From: DATCIH01 sp036507955
Lineage (GTDB): Bacteria; Bacillota; Clostridia; Clostridiales; Clostridiaceae
DNA length: 12,442 bases
Direction: 5' to 3'
Assembly (NCBI GenBank): GCA_036507955.1
Contig: DATCIH010000129.1
Span: forward strand, 1 to 12,442
Shown: positions 7,563-12,442 of the stretch, piece by piece
Position numbering within the stretch: the first letter of the stretch is position 1
Layout of the letters: every line of letters begins with the position of its first letter
Made by a program: the position numbers and the translations under genes
Notes under the pieces: model-generated
What the model was told of the DNA's origin: nothing
The model's database searches: none
What the model saw: the letters and a program-made list of their open reading frames with translations, nothing else

Positions 7563-8183
7563 TTATTTGTTATATTTTTTAAATAAATCATCTAAAGCTT
7601 CTCTTAGAAGAAAGGCTTCCGTCCTATCATTTAATTTAGAAAGCTCAGAAAGTCTGTCTAATTGGGTTTTAGTAAAATAACTTGATTTAAGTACCATACT
7701 TTCTGCTTCCGAAAGACAAATCCTATTTTTGCCTCCTTTTTTAGCTCTAAAAAGGCCGCTGTCTGCAACTCTAAGGAGATCTATAACATTTTTAGCGTCT
7801 CTTGGGAAGCTAGCAACTCCAAAGCTTACAGTAATATTAATATTCTCTGTTTTCTCTGCGGTTTTTAAATCAAAGGTATTATCTGATAAATACCTTCTAA
7901 TTTCCTCAAGATCCATAAAACTTCTCTCTGCACCTTTTTTTACAAGTAATATAATAAATTCATCACCGCTTCTACTTATTAAGTCAGTCTTAGATAGATT
8001 ATTGTTAAATATGGAAATAACTTTTCTAATTACTTCATCCCCTATAGTATTACCGTGTACAGAATTAATATTATTTAGATTATCAATATCACAGGTCACT
8101 AAGCTAAAGGGCCCTTCATTATTTTTGATTAACTCTTCAACTTTAGATTTTATTTCTTCTAAAGAAATCGGTAAATTATCCAT
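7563..8183 (-). CDS. GGDEF-domain protein with C-terminal ribbon-helix-helix-like domain
   Basis: This is a 206-residue soluble protein. Residues about 25-155 form a GGDEF domain of the diguanylate cyclase family: DIDNLNNIN (32-40) with metal Asp residues, HGNTIGDEVI, the signature as SRSGDEF (70-76), SFGVASFP (120-127) and ADSGLFRAKKGGKNRI (140-155). The signature is one residue shorter than RYGGDEF, and the inhibitory RxxD site is SKTD, so product inhibition is unlikely and cyclase activity is uncertain. Residues about 163-204 (SSYFTKTQLDRLSEL, then RTEAFLLREALDDLFKKY) resemble a MetJ/Arc/CopG ribbon-helix-helix DNA-binding domain: a short strand, then two helices with a SEL-IREAL-like pattern. 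There is no signal peptide or membrane segment. AAGGAGA lies 7 bases before ATG 8181-8183. It starts 20 bp after the CLC gene, so co-transcription is expected. The GGDEF call is firm, the DNA-binding call moderate. Confidence 0.85.
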   Translation of the reverse strand: MDNLPISLEEIKSKVEELIKNNEGPFSLVTCDIDNLNNINSVHGNTIGDEVIRKVISIFNNNLSKTDLISRSGDEFIILLVKKGAERSFMDLEEIRRYLSDNTFDLKTAEKTENINITVSFGVASFPRDAKNVIDLLRVADSGLFRAKKGGKNRICLSEAESMVLKSSYFTKTQLDRLSELSKLNDRTEAFLLREALDDLFKKYNK

Positions 8184-8203
8184 GTTAACTCTCCTTAAGA
8201 TTC

Positions 8204-9790
8204 TTATTTTAATATCTCACAGCTTCCTGTCATTATTATTAAAGCATCATTTATTTTAGACACTCTATCCTCATTAGTCAGTATAATCAAATAGTCTCCA
8301 GGAAAAATAACAGTATCTCCCGTTGGAAGTATTTCATGTTCTCCTCGTTTAACGGATACTAATAAACAGTGGGAGGGCCATTGAATTTCTTTGATTTTCT
8401 TTCCGTCTAAAACTGAACCCATACAAACTGCAAACTCTAATATAGCTTTATTTTTCTTATTACTAAAGGATAGATTTTCACCTTGCTTGTGTAAAAATTT
8501 TTGCAGTAAGGATTCATAAATAGGTTTTGATGAGAAAATATCTGCAATAATGTAGGCAACAATAGATATAATAGCTAAAGAAAGTAAATGACTAAAGGTT
8601 CCTGTCATCTCAGTAATTAAAATGGTTCCAGTTATAGGGGCTCTAACTACAGCCGTGAAGTAACCTGCCATTGCAAGTATTATAAAGCTATTAATATACA
8701 TGGGATCAAAATGCAGAAAATGTACAAGTGTTAGCCCATAAACATTTCCAATTAGTGCCCCAATAGCTAGAAGTGGAAGAAATATTCCACCTGGCGCACC
8801 TGAGCCATAGCTTGCCATAGTAAATAAAAATTTTACAATAACTAAAACTATCAAAATTGTTATGGAAGGGTTTCCAGTAAAAAGTGAGGTTATTAGATCA
8901 TGTCCTCCACCTAGAGCTTGTGGTAAAAGTAACCCAAGAACAACTGAAATTAATAAGGGCACTACAATCCTCAATTCTTTTGGTAGCCAAGCTTGTTTTA
9001 CATATAGGTCCTGAGTTTTTAAAAGAAGCTTATTAAATAGAACTCCTAAAACTCCTATTATACAGCCTAATAAAATTATATAAAAATAGAATTTAAGTGG
9101 CAGTATTGATAGATTCTTTAAAGTAAAAACTGGTTTTAAACCAAAGAAACCGCTAACTACAAAATCAGCAGATAAGGCGGAAGCTAAAGCTGAAAGTAAA
9201 ATTAAGGGCGAAAAGTTTTTATGAACTTCTTCTAAGGCAAACATTACACCAGCTAAAGGAGCATTAAAGGCAGCAGCGAGTCCTGCACTAGCTCCACTGG
9301 TTATAAGATATTTTTCTTCGATTTTTATTCTTTTAAACACACGACTAAACCCTTGACCAACTGCTGCTCCTAATTGAACTGATGGACCTTCTCGTCCAAG
9401 TGAAAGACCTGATCCTATAGAAAGCACTCCACCAATAAATTTACCGATCAAAACTCTCCACCAAGTCATATCAAGTTTCCTAAGTAAAACTCCTTCAACT
9501 TGAGGAATTCCGCTTCCGCTTATCATGGGCTCGTGTTTAACCATTAATCCTACAATATATCCTATAAGTATTAAAGCACCTATCCAGGGCAGGATAAGTA
9601 AAGGTTTTATAGATATAACTTTGTAAACATAAGTTACAAGAATTCCAGCTTTCTCAAGGATATATCGGTATAGTACTATTAATAAGCCGGTAATAGTACC
9701 TACCCCTATTCCTTCAAATACAAGCTTTAATCTAAAACTATGCCAGTGGAACAAGGTATTATATGTATTGTGTTTATTTTTTACTTCCAT
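8204..9790 (-). CDS. CLC-family chloride/proton antiporter with TrkA-C domain
   Basis: This membrane protein of 528 residues exchanges chloride for protons. CLC signatures are GSGIPQVEG (92-100), GREGPSVQLG (132-141) with gating Glu134, and GIFLPLL (335-341). Tyr424 in KPIYESLL matches the ion-coordinating Tyr of E. coli ClcA. APLAGVMFALEEV contains Glu188 at the position of the internal proton-transfer Glu, so an antiporter is more likely than a channel. Residues about 455-520 form a cytoplasmic TrkA-C (RCK-C) domain, likely binding a small regulatory ligand. A reading from 9871 adds 27 residues, but ATG 9788-9790 is preceded by GGAGG at 7 bases and a promoter lies within the extra stretch, so the shorter start is chosen. 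It is the first gene of the minus-strand cluster. In E. coli, CLC antiporters support acid resistance; the same role here is inference. Confidence 0.92.
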   Translation of the reverse strand: MEVKNKHNTYNTLFHWHSFRLKLVFEGIGVGTITGLLIVLYRYILEKAGILVTYVYKVISIKPLLILPWIGALILIGYIVGLMVKHEPMISGSGIPQVEGVLLRKLDMTWWRVLIGKFIGGVLSIGSGLSLGREGPSVQLGAAVGQGFSRVFKRIKIEEKYLITSGASAGLAAAFNAPLAGVMFALEEVHKNFSPLILLSALASALSADFVVSGFFGLKPVFTLKNLSILPLKFYFYIILLGCIIGVLGVLFNKLLLKTQDLYVKQAWLPKELRIVVPLLISVVLGLLLPQALGGGHDLITSLFTGNPSITILIVLVIVKFLFTMASYGSGAPGGIFLPLLAIGALIGNVYGLTLVHFLHFDPMYINSFIILAMAGYFTAVVRAPITGTILITEMTGTFSHLLSLAIISIVAYIIADIFSSKPIYESLLQKFLHKQGENLSFSNKKNKAILEFAVCMGSVLDGKKIKEIQWPSHCLLVSVKRGEHEILPTGDTVIFPGDYLIILTNEDRVSKINDALIIMTGSCEILK

Positions 9791-9797
9791 TTTTCTG

Positions 9798-9802
9798 CCT
9801 CC
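9798..9802 (-). promoter_or_regulatory. Ribosome binding site that sets the CLC gene start
   Basis: GGAGG on the minus strand lies 7 bases before the ATG at 9788-9790. No comparable site precedes the in-frame ATG at 9869-9871. This supports the 528-residue protein. Confidence 0.8.
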
Positions 9803-9820
9803 ATTACTATATAGATAACT

Positions 9821-9851
9821 ATTATATACTATTTTCCTCATTTCATAACAA
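9821..9851 (-). promoter_or_regulatory. Sigma-A-type promoter of the CLC-led gene cluster
   Basis: On the minus strand, TTGTTA (9846-9851) is followed after 17 bases by TATATA (9823-9828), or after 19 bases by TATAAT (9821-9826). This lies 18-20 bases upstream of the GGAGG site, leaving a short leader. It is the best promoter-like sequence before the six-gene minus-strand run. No mapping data are available. Confidence 0.5.
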
Positions 9852-9878
9852 GTGTAATTTAAGGAACTCATATATATA

Positions 9879-9951
9879 TTATCACATATATATTGATATG
9901 TATACTTATAACATATTCATGATTATATACATATGTTAATATATATGATAA
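9879..9951. repeat. Long imperfect palindrome in the divergent intergenic region
   Basis: Arms 9879-9904 and 9926-9951, 26 bases each, are reverse complements apart from small 2-base indels around a single G. The outer pairs are TTATCA/TGATAA, then TATATATT/AATATATA, then ATATGTATA/TATACATAT. The loop is 21 bases. It lies between the CLC promoter and the plus-strand ORF. It could be an operator for a dimeric or tetrameric regulator, a cruciform-forming site, or a recombination site. AT-rich sequence makes some pairing expected by chance, but this extent with mixed-base outer ends is more than simple TA repeats. Confidence 0.6.
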
Positions 9952-9979
9952 GATAAATACGAAGTTAACTTTTGATAAC

Positions 9980-10002
9980 TTTGTTAAAAGTAAAATTACA
10001 AA
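9980..10002. promoter_or_regulatory. Small dyad and direct repeats upstream of the plus-strand ORF
   Basis: TTTGT (9980-9984) and ACAAA (9998-10002) form a dyad centred near 9991. Just upstream, TAACTTT occurs twice at 10-base spacing (9966-9972 and 9976-9982), which would face the same side of the helix. It may be a binding site for a regulator of the following gene. The resemblance to Rex operators (TTGTTAA-N4-TTAACAA) is incomplete and the spacing is wrong. Confidence 0.25.
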
Positions 10003-10024
10003 AATTGGGGATGTGGTATTTTCA

Positions 10025-10447
10025 ATGATAAGTGAGAGTAATGCTATAAGCATAGGAAATGAAATTCAATTAGATGATTTTCAAAGTAAAATAGATTTGA
10101 GTGATACAATTAATAGCTTTAAGTGTTCACTTGTGGAAAAATATAAAAAAAGGTATATTATTGAGATTATTAAAAATATAGAAGCATACACTGATTGGCA
10201 TTTTTCTAGCATAAATAGTAAATGTTTAATTTTAAGCAGAGAAGATTTAAGCAAATATAAAATTTATCTTGAAAGCGTAAGAAAATATAAAAAAGATACA
10301 ATATTGTGCAAAATGATAGCTTTACATAAATTAAGTAAATTTATCAACAAGCTTAATCATCCAGATAGTAGTGAACACTGTAACATTCATCCTAAAAAAA
10401 AGAATAGACACTATAATTATCTAACAAAAGAATATATAAGGCTCTAA
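10025..10447 (+). CDS. Small protein resembling a lone tyrosine-recombinase N-terminal (SAM-like) domain
   Basis: This is a 140-residue Lys/Ile-rich soluble protein that I cannot assign firmly. Residues about 33-111 show the helical pattern of the core-binding domain of phage integrases: a YKKRYIIEIIKNIEAYTDW helix (40-58), LSREDLSKYKIYLESV (70-85) and a DTILCKMIALHKLSKFINKL helix (91-110). These resemble the Ti-x-Y, fL-x-L and sT-x-x-K-x-x-Al-x-F-x-FL elements of XerC/D-type N-termini. No catalytic domain follows: the frame stops at TAA 10445-10447 and the next frames hold no R-H-x-x-R-Y motif. It could be a truncated integrase or a free-standing regulator or accessory protein. The start is uncertain: GTG 10013 is in frame but lies 1 base from the GGGGA sequence, so ATG 10025 is preferred although its ribosome site is weak. 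An AT-rich palindromic region lies upstream. Confidence 0.6.
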   Translation: MISESNAISIGNEIQLDDFQSKIDLSDTINSFKCSLVEKYKKRYIIEIIKNIEAYTDWHFSSINSKCLILSREDLSKYKIYLESVRKYKKDTILCKMIALHKLSKFINKLNHPDSSEHCNIHPKKKNRHYNYLTKEYIRL

Positions 10448-10462
10448 TTAAGCTTATTGGGA

Positions 10463-10492
10463 TTCAAGAGATACTAAGTGTATCTATAAAAT
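10463..10492 (+). promoter_or_regulatory. Possible promoter with embedded dyad before the GH130 gene
   Basis: TTCAAG (10463-10468), then TATAAA (10485-10490) at 16-base spacing, or TAAAAT (10487-10492) at 18. Between them is a perfect dyad, AGATAC-TAAGT-GTATCT (10469-10485), positioned like an operator in the promoter spacer. The -35 match is poor. The location, about 40-50 bases before the GH130 start, is suitable. Confidence 0.3.
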
Positions 10493-10533
10493 ATAGGCTA
10501 CTAATCATACTACAAGATACGGAGGCATTTATT

Positions 10534-11547
10534 ATGAAAACCTACACGCCAACATTATTAAATTCAAGGGATGAGTCATATCCAGAGCTTTTTAAAAGAA
10601 GTCTCAAAAATCCTATAATAACCTCAAAGGACTTACCTTATCCTGCGCATACTATCTTTAATCCGGCAGCAACCATATTTGAAAACAATACTTTATTACT
10701 TGCAAGAGTGGAAGATAGGCGAGGCTTCTCGCATCTAGCAAAAGCAATCAGTAAAGATGGGATATCAAATTGGATGTTTGATAAGATCCCAACAGTTCAA
10801 TCAGAACCAGATATACATATAGAAGAACGGTGGGGAATTGAGGATCCTAGAATAACTTGGATGGAAGAGCTTAGCAAATGGGCAGTAGTTTATACAGCGT
10901 TCTCTCGAGCAGGTCCTCAAGTCTCTTTGGCACTTACTAGTGATTTTATTAATTTTGAAAAACATGGGTCAATAATGCCACCTGATGATAAAGATGCAGC
11001 TTTATTTCCAAGAAAATTCAACGGGAAATACATGCTAATTCATAGACCCTGTTCAGGCGGTCGAAAGGCGCATATTTGGATATCGAGTTCCACTGATTTA
11101 AAAAGTTGGGGGGATCATCAAATCCTTTTGAATGCTCGTAATGGAGGTTGGTGGGATGCAAATAAAATTGGCCTTTCTGCCCAACCTCTTGAAACTACTG
11201 AGGGGTGGCTCATTCTTTATCATGGGGTTAAGTTTACTGCAGCTGGGGCAATTTACCGTTTAGGACTTGCACTATTAGATTTAGATAACCCATTGAAGGT
11301 TCTAAAGAGAAGTAATGAATGGATTTTTGGACCAGAAACACCCTATGAAAAGTTTGGAGATATTAGTGATGTGGTCTTTCCTTGTGGATGGATACTGAAT
11401 GATTCTACAGGGATAGTTAATATGTATTATGGTGGAGCCGATTCCTGCATTTGCCTGGCAAATGCAAGTTTAAGTGAACTACTTCAATACATTAACAATT
11501 GCCCAAAGCCAAATGAAGATGATTTAAAACAATCTGATATTGGATAA
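10534..11547 (+). CDS. GH130 family beta-mannoside phosphorylase-type glycosidase
   Basis: This 337-residue soluble protein has the five-bladed beta-propeller family signature. GH130 enzymes cleave beta-1,4- or beta-1,2-mannosidic links, mostly by phosphorolysis to mannose-1-phosphate. Seen in order are NPIITSKDLPYP (26-37), FNPAAT, LLLARVEDRRGFSHL (54-68), ISKDGISNW, WGIEDPRIT (100-108) with Asp104 as the likely general acid, YTAFSRAGP, PPDDKDAALFPR (149-160), LIHRP (168-172), WWDANKIG (206-213), WLILYHGVK (225-233) and MYYGGAD (297-303). The Arg and His residues in ARVEDRR, HRP and YHG correspond to phosphate-binding positions, so a phosphorylase is more likely than a hydrolase. The exact substrate is not readable. 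GGAGG (10521-10525) lies 8 bases before the ATG. No signal peptide, so it acts on imported or internal oligosaccharides. A flavin reductase gene follows after 32 bp. Confidence 0.9.
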   Translation: MKTYTPTLLNSRDESYPELFKRSLKNPIITSKDLPYPAHTIFNPAATIFENNTLLLARVEDRRGFSHLAKAISKDGISNWMFDKIPTVQSEPDIHIEERWGIEDPRITWMEELSKWAVVYTAFSRAGPQVSLALTSDFINFEKHGSIMPPDDKDAALFPRKFNGKYMLIHRPCSGGRKAHIWISSSTDLKSWGDHQILLNARNGGWWDANKIGLSAQPLETTEGWLILYHGVKFTAAGAIYRLGLALLDLDNPLKVLKRSNEWIFGPETPYEKFGDISDVVFPCGWILNDSTGIVNMYYGGADSCICLANASLSELLQYINNCPKPNEDDLKQSDIG

Positions 11548-11579
11548 AGATATTTTATAAAATTTTAGGAGTGATATAA

Positions 11580-12442
11580 ATGACTACTAAATATAAAAAA
11601 CTATTTGAACCTCTTACAGTGGGGAAGATCACTATTAAAAATCGTATTGCTATGGCACCTCTAGGTATGATAGCAATGGCTGATCCTTGTGGTGGTTTCT
11701 CAGAAAATGCTCAGGAATATTATATTGAGCGTGCAAAAGGCGGAACGGGGCTAATTATTACAGGTGTTACAAATGTAAACTATAACGAATTCGTACCCCT
11801 GGTAATGCCCTGCGCCTCATACCAACCTCTAATGTTTGCAAAATCCTGTGCTCCTATGAATGAAAGAATTCATGCTTATGATACTAAAATCTTTCTTCAG
11901 CTCACTGGGGGATTTGGCAGGGTGGTAATACCACATCTTATGAAAAATGCTATTGCACCTTCTGATCAAGAAAACAGATGGGACCCCTCTATTAAGCATA
12001 GAGCTATGACGGTGGATGAAATAAAGGGCTTGATTGCATCTTTTGTCACCTGCGCAGTAATTGCAAAAGAAGCTAAATTCGACGGAGTGGAGATTCATGC
12101 GGTTCATGAGGGCTATCTTTTAGATCAGTTTGCTATAGCCCTATACAATAAGCGAACCGACGAATATGGTGGTGATTTGTTAGGCCGCTTAAAGATTTCT
12201 ACTGATATTGTTAAAGGCATTAAGGAGGCCTGTGGTGAAGATTTCCCGGTATCTTTGCGTTATAGCTTAAAGAGTTTTGTAAAAGCAATCCGTAAAGGTG
12301 CTCTACCTGGTGAGAATTTTGTGGAACTGGGTAAAGATATTGATGAGGGTATTGAAGCAGCTAAAATTCTAGTAGAAGCCGGTTATGACCTTTTAAACGT
12401 AGACGCAGGAACTTACGATTCCTGGTATTGGAATCATCCCCC
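11580..12442 (+). CDS. Old Yellow Enzyme-type flavin oxidoreductase (enoate/2,4-dienoyl-CoA reductase class), 5' part
   Basis: The first 287 codons run off the right edge without a stop. This is the FMN-binding TIM-barrel domain of the NADH:flavin oxidoreductase family. LFEPLTVGKITIKNRIAMAPLG (8-29) is the family N-terminus. GGTGLIITG, LQLTGGFGR (107-115), DGVEIHAVHEGYLLDQF (168-184) and NKRTDEYGGDLLGRL (190-204) follow. The EIHAVHEGYL and DAGTYDSWYW segments are common in clostridial long forms that carry a 4Fe-4S cluster and a C-terminal FAD/NAD(P) domain and reduce activated C=C bonds; those parts are outside the window. The cysteines needed for the cluster cannot be checked here. AGGAG (11567-11571) lies 8 bases before the ATG. 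It follows the GH130 gene by 32 bp and probably shares its transcript, although no metabolic link between the two is obvious. Confidence 0.9.
   Translation, partial: MTTKYKKLFEPLTVGKITIKNRIAMAPLGMIAMADPCGGFSENAQEYYIERAKGGTGLIITGVTNVNYNEFVPLVMPCASYQPLMFAKSCAPMNERIHAYDTKIFLQLTGGFGRVVIPHLMKNAIAPSDQENRWDPSIKHRAMTVDEIKGLIASFVTCAVIAKEAKFDGVEIHAVHEGYLLDQFAIALYNKRTDEYGGDLLGRLKISTDIVKGIKEACGEDFPVSLRYSLKSFVKAIRKGALPGENFVELGKDIDEGIEAAKILVEAGYDLLNVDAGTYDSWYWNHP

Noticed and set aside
7729..8259. 176-residue plus-strand ORF
   Set aside because: Antisense shadow of the GGDEF gene, extending into the CLC gene 3' end; no recognisable domain.
9961..10010. Rex (redox repressor) operator
   Set aside because: TTTGTTA and TTACAAA are present but separated by 9 bases instead of the 4-base core spacing of TTGTTAA-N4-TTAACAA, and the site is far from ldh.
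9868..10053. 61-residue minus-strand ORF in the AT-rich divergent region
   Set aside because: It spans the palindrome, is made of AT-rich low-complexity codons, has no ribosome site and overlaps the start of the plus-strand ORF.
11829..12107. 92-residue minus-strand ORF
   Set aside because: Antisense to the well-supported flavin oxidoreductase gene.
1..12442. CRISPR array, tRNA, rRNA or riboswitch
   Set aside because: No regularly spaced repeats, cloverleaf arms, ribosomal segments or known riboswitch cores were seen in the gaps between genes, all of which are short.

Overview
The window is AT-rich, with strong AGGAGG-type ribosome binding sites and protein families typical of low-GC anaerobic Firmicutes. 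It most likely comes from a member of the Clostridia chromosome. I see no phage structural genes, tRNA, rRNA or CRISPR array. All family calls are from motif reading; no database search was run.

Left part (1-2683): a decayed stretch. It holds the N-terminal part of an IS66-family transposase (minus strand, running off the left edge), a frameshifted C-terminal remnant of an FtsX-type ABC permease, and an alpha-amylase-family (GH13) pseudogene. The pseudogene lacks its 5' end and carries two in-frame stops and one frameshift. All three look like debris of insertion and gene loss.

Centre (2694-9851, all minus strand): six intact genes in a row. In transcription order they are a CLC-type chloride/proton antiporter with a C-terminal TrkA-C domain, a short GGDEF protein with a ribbon-helix-helix-like tail, an APC-family amino acid permease, L-lactate dehydrogenase, pyruvate kinase and a single-domain RelA/SpoT-type nucleotide synthetase. 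A promoter lies before the CLC gene and a hairpin terminator after the RelA-type gene. Gaps between the first five genes are 20, 83, 1 and 90 bp, so they may form one operon. The last gene follows a 162-bp gap and may also have its own promoter. Together they join the last two steps of homolactic fermentation to proton/chloride and amino acid transport and to two nucleotide-second-messenger-type domains. A role in acid or fermentation stress is an inference.

Right part (9852-12442, plus strand): an AT-rich divergent intergenic region with a large imperfect palindrome. It is followed by a small protein resembling a lone N-terminal (SAM-like) domain of a tyrosine recombinase, a GH130 glycoside phosphorylase, and the first 287 codons of an Old Yellow Enzyme-type flavin oxidoreductase (enoate/dienoyl-CoA reductase class) that runs off the right edge. 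The last two genes are 32 bp apart and probably co-transcribed.

The most unusual items are the GGDEF plus ribbon-helix-helix fusion with a shortened signature motif, the pyruvate kinase with a K+-independence-like signature (Arg at the Glu/Lys switch position), the orphan recombinase-like N-terminal domain beside the long palindrome, and the gene content of the central cluster.
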